From Bacteroides faecis MAJ27 (GTDB lineage: Bacteria; Bacteroidota; Bacteroidia; Bacteroidales; Bacteroidaceae): a DNA stretch of 64,000 nt. The stretch's first letter is position 1; every line of letters begins with the position of its first letter. This document shows, one piece after another, positions 29,065-39,397 of the stretch. The translations under genes were made by a program, and so were the position numbers. The notes beneath the pieces are model-generated. The model was not told the DNA's origin and made no database searches. It was given only the letters and a program-made list of their open reading frames with translations. The DNA lies in contig NZ_FNNN01000001.1 in the NCBI RefSeq assembly GCF_900106755.1, positions 62,001 through 126,000 on the forward strand, written 5' to 3'.

Positions 29065-29757
29065 TTAATATTGCAGCAGGAAACTCTCCGCGACTTTCAA
29101 GAAACGGTCATGTCCCTTACTGTTCAGATGCGCCGTATCCGTATTGTTTTTACTTTTCTGGAAATAGATTTTTCTGAAAGTATCATTATCCGCATAGATA
29201 CTTCCTTTTCTTGCACAATCAAAAATAGGAATACTGTAATTGCCGCAAACTTCAATCATGGCATCAACGACCTTTTCCGAATCGCTTCCTTTGAAGTTTT
29301 TGCAATTCCAACGGGTAAAGAAGAATATTTTCGCCGTCGGATATTTCTCGACCAGTCCTTTACACAGAATCTCCATTTTATCTTTGAAGTTATCAATCCC
29401 CCCGATAGAATCCAGTTTAAAAGCATCATTATGTCCGCCGATGACAATGACATAATCAAGGCTGTCCGCCATTTCTGCATACCGAAGATACATTGCTTTC
29501 CCCCAACGCGGACTGGAATAAGCGATGCTATTTCCATTCTTTCCATAATTAAAGTACTCCATGCCATGCTTCTTCGCAAACTTATAGTGCCATGTATTCT
29601 CAAACGGTTCTTTATGATTCCGCACATAGCTATCGCCAATTACTCCGATTCTCTTGCCATTCAGTTCGTCGACAGTCGTCTTACTATTCTGCGCATTCGC
29701 TGCCTGAGCGGAAAATGCACAAACGATTAACAATAAAAAGATTTTTAAATGTGTCAT
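29065..29757 (-). CDS. SGNH/GDSL-family esterase, secreted
   Basis: A 230-residue protein with signal peptide (AANAQ near residue 23). Block I GDSYV (nucleophile Ser near residue 43), block III GGHND, and the C-terminal DTAHLN with the Asp-x-x-His pair are all present, so it should be active. Sequence is quite different from the other small SGNH protein of this operon (25657-26349), so they are probably not a recent duplication. First gene of a leftward operon with GH43, the dead GH28 and the other SGNH. Role inferred: deacetylation of pectic oligosaccharides. Confidence 0.82.
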   Translation of the reverse strand: MTHLKIFLLLIVCAFSAQAANAQNSKTTVDELNGKRIGVIGDSYVRNHKEPFENTWHYKFAKKHGMEYFNYGKNGNSIAYSSPRWGKAMYLRYAEMADSLDYVIVIGGHNDAFKLDSIGGIDNFKDKMEILCKGLVEKYPTAKIFFFTRWNCKNFKGSDSEKVVDAMIEVCGNYSIPIFDCARKGSIYADNDTFRKIYFQKSKNNTDTAHLNSKGHDRFLKVAESFLLQY

Positions 29758-29783
29758 TTCTTGATGTATTTTTCATTTGATGG

Positions 29784-29827
29784 CAAAGATAAAGGTAGTT
29801 TCTATATCAGCACATGGAAATTCATAC
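29784..29827 (-). promoter_or_regulatory. Promoter and shared operator-like motif, SGNH/GH43 operon
   Basis: Minus strand: TATCTTTG -7 box at 29784-29791. The motif ATGAATTTCCATGTGCTGATAT begins 34 bp before it (about 29804-29825). The same spacing and a very similar motif occur before the GH2 gene at 39290. Confidence 0.55.
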
Positions 29828-29898
29828 GTTTTCCATTAAAATTATACGCTTTTTATCTCACTGCTCGTCTTTTTTGGCCTAAATACCCCAATAAACGG

Positions 29899-29961
29899 AC
29901 GATTTTCCATCTTTCTATACTTATTTACCATTGGAGCACGCCATGACTTTGCCTATCTTTG
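29899..29961 (+). promoter_or_regulatory. Promoter and shared operator-like motif, GH27 operon
   Basis: TATCTTTG -7 box at 29954-29961. ACGATTTTCCATCTTTCTAT and the next bases (29899-29923) resemble the motif at 47936-47960; the motif starts 55 bp before the -7 box here and 54 bp there. Confidence 0.5.
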
Positions 29962-30000
29962 CCAAGAAAGTTATCCATTTCTACAAAAGACTACCAACGT

Positions 30001-31584
30001 ATGAAAAAACATCTGATTGCCTGCGGCATTTTATCTACTATGTTTATGGCAACTAGTTTTGCCCAAAAAGACATCGACCGTCCTATCATGGGATGGAGTT
30101 CGTGGAATACCTATCACGTGAATATCAGTGAAGAGTTAATAAAACAGCAAGCTGACGCTTTAATCAAGCACGGGCTGAAAGAGGCAGGTTACAACTATAT
30201 CAATATAGATGACGGCTTTTTCGGCTACCGGGACGAGACAGGTAAAATGCATCCGCACCCCGACCGCTTCCCGAACGGGATGAAAGTGGTTTCTGACTAT
30301 ATCCATTCTCTGGGACTAAGAGCCGGAATATATTCGGATGCAGGAGACAACACCTGCGGTTCCATCTATGACAACGATGCAAACGGAGTAGGCTCCGGAC
30401 TGTATGGACACGAACAGCAGGATATGGATTTATATATCAAAGAATGGAACTACGATTTCATTAAAATCGATTATTGTGGCGGACGTGAACTGGGACTGGA
30501 TGAAGAAAAACGTTACAACGCAATCTGCCAGGCTATTGCCAACACCGGAAGAACGGATGTATCTATCAACATCTGCCGATGGGCATTCCCCGGCACCTGG
30601 GCCAAAAAACTGGCACGTTCCTGGCGTATCAGTCCGGATATCCGCCCCAAATGGAATTCTGTCAAAGGGATTATTGAAAAGAACTTATATCTTTCTGCTT
30701 ACGCTACCGGCGGGCATTATAACGATATGGATATGCTCGAAATCGGACGCGGGCTGAAACCCAACGAAGAAGAAGTTCACTTTGGAATGTGGTGTATCAT
30801 GAGTTCTCCCTTACTGATCGGATGTGATATGAATACAATTCCCGATTTTTCATTGAAACTACTTAAAAATAAAGAGCTTATCGCACTGAACCAAGATGTA
30901 TTAGGATTACAGGCACACGTCGTACAACATGAAAATGAAAGTTATGTGCTGGTTAAGGACATCGAACAGAAACGTGGATTAACTAGAGCGGTAGCCTTAT
31001 ATAATCCGTCCAATCAGCCCTGTGACTTTATCGTTCCTTTCGAAACTCTGGAACTGGGAGGTGAGGTAAAAGTACGGGATTTAATCAAACAAGAGGATCT
31101 TGGGAAAATGAAAGGGGAAATCCGGCAGACGGTTCAGCCACATAGCGTACTGATATGTAAAGTGAAGGCTGAAAAGCGACTGGAACCCGTTTGTTATGAA
31201 GCCGAATGGGCGTATCTGCCTTGCTATGACGACTTGGGCAAAAAATCCAAACCGATTGTCTACGTACCTGACGCTGATTGTTCCGGTAAAATGAAAATAT
31301 CCAGATTGGGCGGTCGGGAAGAAAACTTCGCCGAATGGAGTGAAGTATACAGCGAAAAAGGAGGTAAGTATAACATGACTATCTTCTACAGTTGTGACAA
31401 GAATCGCAAACTGGAAGTGTCCGTCAACGGAACGGAAACTGTGCTCAAAGATTTGAACAGCAACAAGGAGGTGAAATCCATTACGATCCCTGTCACCTTA
31501 CAAAAAGGTTATAATACGGTGCGAATGGGAAATGATTTCGGATGGGCACCGGACATAGACCGTTTTACATTATCCAGGCAATAA
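30001..31584 (+). CDS. GH27-family alpha-galactosidase-like enzyme
   Basis: The start is ATG 30001 (527 residues); the in-frame TTG at 29959 lies inside the -7 box and is rejected. Signal peptide ends near FAQKD. The TIM barrel starts with MGWSSWNTYHVNISEE and has NIDDGFF. The nucleophile Asp157 is in FIKIDYCGG, and the acid/base is Asp213 in SPDIRPKWN. This is the GH27 pattern for alpha-galactosidases, and also for beta-L-arabinopyranosidases, which act on the same ring configuration. The C-terminal about 130 residues (CYEAEWAYLPC; WAPDIDRFTL) look like a CBM6/CBM35-type module. First gene of a rightward operon with GH2 and GH78. Confidence 0.9.
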   Translation: MKKHLIACGILSTMFMATSFAQKDIDRPIMGWSSWNTYHVNISEELIKQQADALIKHGLKEAGYNYINIDDGFFGYRDETGKMHPHPDRFPNGMKVVSDYIHSLGLRAGIYSDAGDNTCGSIYDNDANGVGSGLYGHEQQDMDLYIKEWNYDFIKIDYCGGRELGLDEEKRYNAICQAIANTGRTDVSINICRWAFPGTWAKKLARSWRISPDIRPKWNSVKGIIEKNLYLSAYATGGHYNDMDMLEIGRGLKPNEEEVHFGMWCIMSSPLLIGCDMNTIPDFSLKLLKNKELIALNQDVLGLQAHVVQHENESYVLVKDIEQKRGLTRAVALYNPSNQPCDFIVPFETLELGGEVKVRDLIKQEDLGKMKGEIRQTVQPHSVLICKVKAEKRLEPVCYEAEWAYLPCYDDLGKKSKPIVYVPDADCSGKMKISRLGGREENFAEWSEVYSEKGGKYNMTIFYSCDKNRKLEVSVNGTETVLKDLNSNKEVKSITIPVTLQKGYNTVRMGNDFGWAPDIDRFTLSRQ

Positions 31585-31635
31585 CTTTCTCTGATTATAT
31601 GGAAACAGAAAAACTTAACGTGTAAGAATAACGAT

Positions 31636-34521
31636 ATGAACAACAAAATTATAAGTATGTTTGTGCTTTGGGTTTTCTTTACCCTATGGAACGGGGTAAC
31701 CTTGCAGGCACAGGCACCTCATCCCGAACGTATCTACCTTTCGGGAACAGGTATCGATGATACCAGGACCTGGGACTTTTTCTGTTCTGCGGGACAGAAT
31801 AGCGGTAAATGGAAAAAGATCGAAGTTCCCTGTAATTGGGAGCTACAGGGATTTGGAGAATATACCTACGGACGTTGGTACACGGTGAAAGGACAACGCC
31901 CCAGTGATGAAACCGGAATCTACCGCTATAAATTCGACGTCCCTAAATCATGGGCAGGGCAACGGGTAAAGATCTTCTTCGATGGAGTGATGACGGATGC
32001 CGAAATCATCATCAACGGCAAACCGGCAGGCGAACTGCACCAAGGGGGATTCTATCGTTTCAGTTACGACATTACCGAATTACTTAACCTCGGGAAAAAG
32101 AACCAGCTCGAAGTAAAAGTAGCCAAAGAATCAGCCAACAGATCGATCAATGCCGCCGAACGGAAAGCAGACTGGTGGTTATTTGGCGGAATCTACCGTC
32201 CTGTATGGCTGGAAGTTCTGCCACAGATACACATGAAGCACTTTGTTTTAAGTGCAGACCACAAAGGGAAATTCCAAGCTTCCATAGACATGGAAGGAGA
32301 TGCCAAAGGGCATGAAATCGTCGTATCCGTCCGTTCATTAAAAGATGGGAAAACCGTATATACTTCCAATGGACAAACAACAATCACTCATCCAATCAAC
32401 AACTCCGGTAAAGAACAGATGATCAGCGGTGAATGGACAAACATAGTCCCCTGGTCTACAGAAGCCCCCAACTTATATGTAGCCAAATTGGAACTGAAGA
32501 ATCCCGAAGGCAAAATCGTACAGACCAGGGAAACACGTATCGGCTTCCGTACCATAGAGTTCTTTCCGCAGGACGGAGTATACCTGAACGGTACCAAATT
32601 AGTGGTAAAAGGAATCAACCGTCATTCATTCTCCGTAGATGGAGGGCGTACCACCAGTGCAGCATTAAGCCGCATGGATGCCCAGCTCATTAAAGAAATG
32701 AATATGAATGCTGTCCGTTCGCACTATCCGCCCGATGAACATTTTCTCGATATGTGCGACTCACTGGGACTTGTCTACATGGATGAGCTGGCAGGCTGGC
32801 AAAACAGTTATGACTCCAAAGTCGGGGCAAAACTCGTGAAAGAAATGATTGAACGGGATGTTAACCATCCATGCATCATCCTTTGGAGCAACGGAAATGA
32901 AGGTGGCTGGAATACGCAAACCGATCCTTTATTTGCCCAATATGACAGGCTGCAAAAGCGTCACATGGTGCATCCCTGGGCTGACTTTAATGAACTGGAT
33001 ACCCACCACTACCCTACTTATCTGACAGGAGTGGCACGTTTTACGAATGGTTATAAGGTATTCATGCCGACCGAATTCATGCATGCCATGTACGATCAGG
33101 GAGGGGGAGCCGGTCTGCGTGATTTCTGGGATCGATGGTGCACCAATCCATTGTTTGCAGGAGGATTTATCTGGGTCTATTGCGATGAAGCTCCCAAGCG
33201 CAGTGATAAAGGAGGAATACTCGATTCCGACAAGTCAAATGCACCTGACGGAGTAGTGGGACCACGCCGCGAAAAAGAAGGAAGCTATTACGCTATCCGT
33301 GCACAATGGTCGCCTATCCAGTTGAAACCTCTTCTCATTACCAACCACTTCGACGGCAGTTTCCTACTGACCAATGAATATACCTTTACCAACCTGAAAG
33401 ACTGTCGTATGTCTTACAAAGTTCTGACATGCGGCACTCCTCTTCAAGGAAACACAGAAACAGGAAAGGTAATCGCCGAAGGAGGAGTTCAACTTCCATC
33501 CATCAATCCGGGAGAAACAGGCACTGCCCGTTTTGAACTGCCCGATTCATTCCGGGAAGGGGATATACTTGAACTGGAAGCATTCGATAAAGAAGGAAAA
33601 AGTATCTGTAACTGGACTTACCCGATTCATCTGGTAAAACGATATTTTGAACGCAAGCTGACACAGGCTGCGCCCACTCCTGCTCCCCCAAAGGCAGAAG
33701 CCCGGCAAACAGCTGATGCCATCGAACTAAAGAGCAGTAAAGTCTGCGTAACCTTCGATGCGGCAACCGGTATGATTCGTCACATTACATCCGGTGAGAC
33801 TGAGGTTCCATTCAAAGATGGTCCGGTGGCAGTAGGTATGAAGATGCGATATGAACCTTCGCTCAGCTATACCCGTCATTCCTCCGACGGAGCCATTTAT
33901 TGTGCCAAATACAAAGGTGCAGCAGATTCGATTGTATGGCGCCTGACAAATGAAGGTTTGCTCTACATGGATGCTATTCTGTTGAACCGTGGTTCCGGTG
34001 GCAGCGGCTTTGACGATGCTTTTATGGATTCCCAGATTTTCAATCTCGGACTTACCTTCTCTTATCCGGAACAAAATTGCTCGGGCATGAAGTGGATGGG
34101 ACGTGGTCCTTATCGGGTCTGGAAAAACCGTATTGCAGGAACAAACTACGGCATCTGGCACAAAGACTACAATAACACCATCACCGGAGAAAGCTTTGAG
34201 AATCTGATATATCCGGAGTTCAAAGGCTACCATGCCAATCTCTATTGGGCAACTCTGGAAGGTGAAAAGACTTCGTTTACTGTTTATTCCCGTAATGATG
34301 GCATCTTCTTCCGGGTATTTACTCCCGAAGAACCCGCAGGACGTGTGAAAGATACAATGCCTGCATTCCCTGAAGGTGACCTTTCATTCTTACTCGATAT
34401 TCCGGCTATCTGCTCGTTCAAACCTATCGAACAGCAAGGTCCCAACAGCCAGCCGGGAAATATCCGGATCAAATCGGGAGACGAAGGGCTTCATCTGAAT
34501 CTGATGTTTGACTTCCGGTAA
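31636..34521 (+). CDS. GH2-family beta-galactosidase-like enzyme
   Basis: A 961-residue protein with signal peptide (LQAQA, about 26). The order is GH2 sugar-binding jelly roll (about 45-200), Ig-like domain (200-310), then TIM barrel (310-620) with acid/base Glu422 in WSNGNEGGW and nucleophile Glu480 in MPTEFMHAM. Next is an Ig-like domain, and a C-terminal beta-sandwich of the beta-galactosidase small-chain type (about 690-960, MKWMGRGPYRVWKNR). The domain set is that of LacZ-like five-domain enzymes. In an RG-I locus a beta-galactosidase acting on galactan or arabinogalactan side chains is expected. The specificity is inferred. Confidence 0.88.
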   Translation: MNNKIISMFVLWVFFTLWNGVTLQAQAPHPERIYLSGTGIDDTRTWDFFCSAGQNSGKWKKIEVPCNWELQGFGEYTYGRWYTVKGQRPSDETGIYRYKFDVPKSWAGQRVKIFFDGVMTDAEIIINGKPAGELHQGGFYRFSYDITELLNLGKKNQLEVKVAKESANRSINAAERKADWWLFGGIYRPVWLEVLPQIHMKHFVLSADHKGKFQASIDMEGDAKGHEIVVSVRSLKDGKTVYTSNGQTTITHPINNSGKEQMISGEWTNIVPWSTEAPNLYVAKLELKNPEGKIVQTRETRIGFRTIEFFPQDGVYLNGTKLVVKGINRHSFSVDGGRTTSAALSRMDAQLIKEMNMNAVRSHYPPDEHFLDMCDSLGLVYMDELAGWQNSYDSKVGAKLVKEMIERDVNHPCIILWSNGNEGGWNTQTDPLFAQYDRLQKRHMVHPWADFNELDTHHYPTYLTGVARFTNGYKVFMPTEFMHAMYDQGGGAGLRDFWDRWCTNPLFAGGFIWVYCDEAPKRSDKGGILDSDKSNAPDGVVGPRREKEGSYYAIRAQWSPIQLKPLLITNHFDGSFLLTNEYTFTNLKDCRMSYKVLTCGTPLQGNTETGKVIAEGGVQLPSINPGETGTARFELPDSFREGDILELEAFDKEGKSICNWTYPIHLVKRYFERKLTQAAPTPAPPKAEARQTADAIELKSSKVCVTFDAATGMIRHITSGETEVPFKDGPVAVGMKMRYEPSLSYTRHSSDGAIYCAKYKGAADSIVWRLTNEGLLYMDAILLNRGSGGSGFDDAFMDSQIFNLGLTFSYPEQNCSGMKWMGRGPYRVWKNRIAGTNYGIWHKDYNNTITGESFENLIYPEFKGYHANLYWATLEGEKTSFTVYSRNDGIFFRVFTPEEPAGRVKDTMPAFPEGDLSFLLDIPAICSFKPIEQQGPNSQPGNIRIKSGDEGLHLNLMFDFR

Positions 34522-34556
34522 TCCTAAGTGAAAACACTTAAAATAAAGATAAAACA

Positions 34557-36755
34557 ATGAATGTAAAATTGAAATTTATACTTGTATATTTAAGTTTGTA
34601 TGCTTCCTCATATACAATCCAAGCACAAAATATACAGTATGATCCTTTACTGGACCCGGCTGTAGAAATCCCGGATGCACCGGTAAGGAATGGAAACGGA
34701 GAGTATATCTGGTATCCGGGACAGCTGAGTGCGCATCTTCAGCAGAAAAGACTAAAAGAATCGGAGAAACGTTGTGTGAACGTAGGGTATCCCGGCAAAT
34801 TTTATGCTCCGGTATATCATACCTCATTCTGTAAAGAAGTAAACTTGCCGGCAGAAACGCTAATGGAATGGACATCTACCGGAAAGGTAAAAGTATCTGT
34901 CAATGAAAAAGAAGCAGGCAATTCCGACAAAAGTTCTCTTACACTACCTAAAGGAAAATCAACTTTATTATTCGAAGTAGAGACTGATAATGATCTGCCT
35001 GCCATTAAAGTATCCTTCAATGGAGAAGTCTCAACGGATCATTGGAAAGCAAGTATGGATGGTATTGAATGGAATATTGCAGAAACATCTCCGGTATTCG
35101 GCACTGCAGGCAGAATGCCTTTGGATGATCCGGAAACAGAGGTTACCATTCATCCGATTTCAATCTTACCTATACGAAACGCAACAGTTGAAAATGAAAA
35201 AATAAAGATTCAAAAGAATGGATATATTCTAGTTGACTTTTTCCATATTGAAGTCGGAAAAGTCTCATTCACTGCCAAAGGTGAGGGAACGCTCACTGCT
35301 TTTGTAGGAGAAAGTCCGGAAGAGGCATTAAACGAAAACACCAAACTCTTCGAACAATATCCTATTGAATCCTATCCTTTGACAGAAGGAGAACAACAAA
35401 TTATCCTTCCGGAAAGGGCGGTCCGCTATCTGAAAATATTCAGTGATAAAGAATGTGAGATATCTGATGTTAAGTTTAAGGCTAAGATATGGCCTGTAGA
35501 CTTCCTGATGTCCTTTGAATGCAATGACGAACGTATGAATAACATCTGGAATGCTTCGGTTGCCTCCCTGCATACCAGCACGCACGGCTTTTATCTGGAT
35601 GGTATCAAGAGAGACTATCTGCCCTGGTCAATGGATGCCGTTTTAAGTACCTTTGCCGGAGATTACCTTTTCGGAGATGAACAGGTTTCGCGCAACAGCC
35701 TTTCAGTAGCTATGCTCCCGCTAAATCCGCAAAAAACAGATTTGGGAATACCGGATTATCCACTTCATGCTTTGATAGGTTTTAACCACTATTACCAAAG
35801 ATATGGAGATTTCAATACGATCCTCTCCTATCGTGACCGCATAGAACAACTGCTGAAACTCTACGAGACTCTTCAGGATGAACGTGGCTTTATCTCCGCC
35901 AATGTCGGTGTCAGCTGGGGATTTGTACCGGGATGGGCTACCAGAAGAGGCCCTGACAAGAAGGGAACTCCTACGTATGCACAAATAATGCTTTATTATA
36001 ATTACAAGATTGGTGCAGACTTCTCCGAAAAATGGGAGGACAGAAAATCAGCAAAACATTACCGAATGAAAGCCGAGGCTTTAAAGAAAAGTATAATCAA
36101 ACATTTCTGGAATGAAGAACAGGGATTATTCATAAACGGATATACCAAAGACGGCAAACTGGATACAGTGATTTCACATCATGCCCAGTACTGGGCTATC
36201 CTTGCCGATATATTTCCCAAAGAACGGTATGATCATCTGTTTGAAGTACTCCCCACCATTCCTTATTACCATGATTATGTAAGTTATGAGAAAGGATATG
36301 AGTTCCTTGCTTATTCAAAAGCAGGTAAGGTCAGAGAAATGTGGGACTTCCTTTTTACTGTATTTGGTGACTGGCTTGCACAGGGACATACCCGTTTTCC
36401 GGAAAACTTCTCATACAAGAAGCCCAAAGATGAACAACTGGTCTTCTATAAACGTCCTTATGGTCTAAGTTTATGTCATGGCGCTAATGGAGTTCCGGGA
36501 GTAGTGGCTGTTTTAAATGGCATAGCAGGTTTCAGCCAATCTCCAACAAAATCGAATCATTATATCATACGTCCTGAACTAATGGATTTGAAATGGGCAA
36601 ATATCGAATTCCCTGTCAAAGAAGGTAAAATCAAGTTGAAGCTATCCAAAGAAGGTAAAAATCTGATTGAAATACCTGACGGATGTAAAGTGGATTTCAT
36701 TGATAAGAATAAGGCCAAAAAGACATTTACGAGAAAAGGCAGTTATAGCATATAA
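34557..36755 (+). CDS. GH78-family alpha-L-rhamnosidase-like enzyme
   Basis: A 732-residue protein with signal peptide (YTIQAQ). N-terminal beta-sandwich modules come first (about 30-310). The (alpha/alpha)6 barrel begins near FECNDERMNNIW, with the GH78 signature DGIKRDYLPWSMDA at 348-361. In classical GH78 this reads DCPxRERxGWxGD, with the general-acid Glu after Arg; here the same place is Asp353, which I believe is common in a Bacteroidetes subgroup. The barrel ends with HGANGVPGVV and a small C-terminal beta domain. Removes terminal rhamnose, probably from RG-I fragments or a side chain. Last gene of the operon, followed by a terminator. Confidence 0.88.
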   Translation: MNVKLKFILVYLSLYASSYTIQAQNIQYDPLLDPAVEIPDAPVRNGNGEYIWYPGQLSAHLQQKRLKESEKRCVNVGYPGKFYAPVYHTSFCKEVNLPAETLMEWTSTGKVKVSVNEKEAGNSDKSSLTLPKGKSTLLFEVETDNDLPAIKVSFNGEVSTDHWKASMDGIEWNIAETSPVFGTAGRMPLDDPETEVTIHPISILPIRNATVENEKIKIQKNGYILVDFFHIEVGKVSFTAKGEGTLTAFVGESPEEALNENTKLFEQYPIESYPLTEGEQQIILPERAVRYLKIFSDKECEISDVKFKAKIWPVDFLMSFECNDERMNNIWNASVASLHTSTHGFYLDGIKRDYLPWSMDAVLSTFAGDYLFGDEQVSRNSLSVAMLPLNPQKTDLGIPDYPLHALIGFNHYYQRYGDFNTILSYRDRIEQLLKLYETLQDERGFISANVGVSWGFVPGWATRRGPDKKGTPTYAQIMLYYNYKIGADFSEKWEDRKSAKHYRMKAEALKKSIIKHFWNEEQGLFINGYTKDGKLDTVISHHAQYWAILADIFPKERYDHLFEVLPTIPYYHDYVSYEKGYEFLAYSKAGKVREMWDFLFTVFGDWLAQGHTRFPENFSYKKPKDEQLVFYKRPYGLSLCHGANGVPGVVAVLNGIAGFSQSPTKSNHYIIRPELMDLKWANIEFPVKEGKIKLKLSKEGKNLIEIPDGCKVDFIDKNKAKKTFTRKGSYSI

Positions 36756-36787
36756 ATAAGGGGATGTCAAAACTCCCCTCTCAACAA

Positions 36788-36828
36788 AATAGCCCTCGCT
36801 ACAACGATCTGTGGCGAGGGCTATTTTT
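36788..36828 (+). terminator. Intrinsic terminator after GH78
   Basis: A 12-bp GC-rich stem, AATAGCCCTCGC (36788-36799) and its complement (36814-36825), followed by a T-run, 32 nt after the stop codon. Confidence 0.85.
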
Positions 36829-36833
36829 AATAA

Positions 36834-36858
36834 AATAAGGGTTTCGACAACCCTTATT
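36834..36858 (-). terminator. Intrinsic terminator after the convergent GH2 gene
   Basis: AATAAGGGTT (36834-36843) pairs with AACCCTTATT (36849-36858) and is followed on the minus strand by T-rich sequence. It serves the leftward GH2 gene that ends at 36873. Confidence 0.75.
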
Positions 36859-36872
36859 TATTATTTCATTTA

Positions 36873-39290
36873 TCATTTGGTCATCATCTTCTTTTCCGCA
36901 CTCTTCAATCCTTTCAGAGAAGCTTTGACCTTCACATCACCACCGGTTTGACTGGAACGTAATATAGCCATCACAAACCCTTGATGCAGCTTCTTATGAT
37001 TTCCGGAGAAAAGCTCATCGGTCATGTGATCACCATTATCTACAGCAATCAGTCTGGCTTCACCTGAAACTTCAAAAGTGACTTCACCTTCGGCAGCAGG
37101 TACTACCCGTCCTTTACCATCAACAGCATATACCTTCACATACTGCAAGTCCATTCCATCTGCCTTCCAGTCTGCATTTTCCAGTTCTATTTTCAGCGCT
37201 TTTGCCTTACCTGTCGTTTCCAACAGATGACGTGCCACTTCTTTTCCATTGTTACGGGCTATCGCCAGTATATTTCCTCCTTTGCCATAAGGTATGTCTT
37301 TCCAATAGATCATATTGCGGCTCTGTATATCATCTCGTTTATTCTTCTGAATGCCGAAAGACTTTCCATTAACCAGCAATTCTACTTCGTCAGCATTTGT
37401 ATAAGTGAACAGGTTCTGCTTACTTCCTTCAGGTCTGTTCCAATGAGAAGAAAGAGGCATACGGCCCACTGTGACATCATTCCATTCAATACTTTCTTTC
37501 TTACTATCTACTACTCCGATATGAACCAGAGGTTCATCACTAAACGCACTTTTTATCAAATACGCTTGTGGATAAGGTTCCAAAGCATGATTAAAGAATG
37601 AATAATTCCAACCTTTTTTAGGCCACCCATTCGATTCTCCCCAGTATTCAATAGCTCCCCAATAAGCAAGTCCTACCATCTTATCCTGATCCATACCAAA
37701 GAAAGGAGCAGTAAGTTCACTACTTGTTGCCTCACTCTGATAAACGATCAATCCGGGACAAGCTTCGAGATACTTGGCATAATCAACATATTGATAGTTG
37801 AAACTGGCCACTTCGGTCACTGTAGACAGCTCAGGAGGAAGGATTTTCTTATTGAAGTCTGACTCTTTTCGACTGATGGCACCTGCCCGCGAAGGATACA
37901 TAGCCACCGTTGTCTTACGGGTAGGGTCATAACGTTTCACAAGCACATCGAAAATTCGATAAGTCGTAACACCCCAATCACCGGTAGGAAATCCGGCCAG
38001 ATCTTCCCGCATCTGCAATTCGTTGCCTATACTCCACATAATAACCGAAGGATGATTTCTGTCACGCTTGATCCATTCGGGAATCATCTTATACCATAAC
38101 TGAGTAAAAGGAACCCGGCCTCCCCAGTAAGATTTATCACTCCACTTGTCAATCAATTCATCTACAATCAGGATACCATGCTTATCTGCCAATTCAAGGA
38201 AAGACTTCGAATAAGGATTGTGCGATGTACGGACATGATTATAGCCGAACTTCTTAAGTAATTCAAACTGTCGTTCAATAGCACGGTCGAATGCGGCTGC
38301 TCCCACAGCACCTAAATCGTGATGATTGGCAATACCTTTCAAGAATAACTTCTTACCGTTTAGTTTAAAGCCAAACTCCGGAGAATATTCAAGTGTACGA
38401 ATACCAAAAGTCTCAGTTACATTATCGATAACTTTCCCCTTATGGAGCAATGTTATTTCTGCTTTATAAAGATTCGGAGTTTCACAAGACCATAACTGAG
38501 GATTGGAAACAGCAACTATCGGAAGAGGTACCTCAACGGTAGCCAACTTGTTTTTCTTAGGAGCCATTCCCTTTGTTTCCGTTACCAGTTCACCTTTCGG
38601 AGAAAAAATTCTGGCATTGATTTCTATATCCAGCTGCTTCCCACGAATACCTTCCAACTCAACCTGTACATTAATATCAGCACTTTGTTCAGTTATTTTA
38701 GGAGTAGATATAAACACTCCATGACGGGCTATGGAAACGGAATCTTTTACCAACAGATGGACATCCCGGAACAAACCTCCTCCTGTATACCAGCGTGATC
38801 CTCCTTTATTGCCTGTAGAAGCACTGACAGCCACTACATTATCTGCATCATATCTAAGCAATTGGGTGATATCCGTTTCGAATCCAAGATAACCATAGTC
38901 TGTACTTCCTACTTTCTGACCGTTCACCCAGACATCACCCACTAACATAATTCCCTCAAAATCAAGCAGTACTCGTTTTCCTTTCCACTCAGGTTCAGCT
39001 TTGAAAGCCTTACGATACCAACCGGTTCCCATCGCTTTAAAGCCACGCGCTCCACCCGCACCCTGGTTCCACGGCTGTTCTATTTGAAAGTCATGAGGCA
39101 AATCCAGCACACGCCAATTACTATCATCATAGTTCAAGGAATACGCATCCTTCAAATCGCCAGCCTGGAATTTCCATCCGAAATTAAACAATCGGGACAA
39201 ACGCACTTGTTCACCAGTATCTTGTGCGATGAGCAAACTAAATTGAAGAGTCAATAAAGATAATAAAATCAGTTTTTTCATTTGGTGCAT
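36873..39290 (-). CDS. GH2-family beta-galactosidase/glucuronidase-like enzyme
   Basis: An 805-residue protein (MHQMKK; the ATG nine bases later is also possible) with signal peptide (LLIAQ). Sugar-binding domain at about 30-185 (LDLPHDFQIEQPW, WYRKAF), Ig-like domain at 190-300, and a TIM barrel at 300-590 with acid/base Glu424 in MWSIGNELQ and nucleophile Glu520 in VYQSEATSS. The C-terminus carries Ig-like modules, including one with YVKVYAVDGKGRVVPAAE (DUF4982 and invasin-like regions in similar enzymes). Single-gene unit with its own promoter. Most likely removes beta-galactose or beta-glucuronate from a side chain; the choice is inferred. Confidence 0.87.
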   Translation of the reverse strand: MHQMKKLILLSLLTLQFSLLIAQDTGEQVRLSRLFNFGWKFQAGDLKDAYSLNYDDSNWRVLDLPHDFQIEQPWNQGAGGARGFKAMGTGWYRKAFKAEPEWKGKRVLLDFEGIMLVGDVWVNGQKVGSTDYGYLGFETDITQLLRYDADNVVAVSASTGNKGGSRWYTGGGLFRDVHLLVKDSVSIARHGVFISTPKITEQSADINVQVELEGIRGKQLDIEINARIFSPKGELVTETKGMAPKKNKLATVEVPLPIVAVSNPQLWSCETPNLYKAEITLLHKGKVIDNVTETFGIRTLEYSPEFGFKLNGKKLFLKGIANHHDLGAVGAAAFDRAIERQFELLKKFGYNHVRTSHNPYSKSFLELADKHGILIVDELIDKWSDKSYWGGRVPFTQLWYKMIPEWIKRDRNHPSVIMWSIGNELQMREDLAGFPTGDWGVTTYRIFDVLVKRYDPTRKTTVAMYPSRAGAISRKESDFNKKILPPELSTVTEVASFNYQYVDYAKYLEACPGLIVYQSEATSSELTAPFFGMDQDKMVGLAYWGAIEYWGESNGWPKKGWNYSFFNHALEPYPQAYLIKSAFSDEPLVHIGVVDSKKESIEWNDVTVGRMPLSSHWNRPEGSKQNLFTYTNADEVELLVNGKSFGIQKNKRDDIQSRNMIYWKDIPYGKGGNILAIARNNGKEVARHLLETTGKAKALKIELENADWKADGMDLQYVKVYAVDGKGRVVPAAEGEVTFEVSGEARLIAVDNGDHMTDELFSGNHKKLHQGFVMAILRSSQTGGDVKVKASLKGLKSAEKKMMTK

Positions 39291-39311
39291 ATTAATAATT
39301 TCATAGTGTCA

Positions 39312-39356
39312 CAAAGATAGGTTCGATTTCAATATCAGTACATAGAAGTTTGTACA
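39312..39356 (-). promoter_or_regulatory. Promoter and shared operator-like motif, GH2 gene
   Basis: Minus strand: TATCTTTG at 39312-39319 and, beginning 34 bp upstream of it, ACAAACTTCTATGTACTGAT (39334-39353), matching the motif before the 29757 operon in sequence and in distance. Confidence 0.55.
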
Positions 39357-39397
39357 TTTACATAGATTATTCATCACTTATCACCCGTAAAAACGAT

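Noticed and set aside
28735-29730. Plus-strand ORF of 331 codons across the SGNH/GH43 junction
   Set aside because: Antisense to two genes with complete catalytic motifs; no recognisable domain.
29959-30000. Upstream start (TTG 29959) for the GH27 gene
   Set aside because: It overlaps the TATCTTTG -7 box, and the ATG at 30001 begins a good signal peptide.
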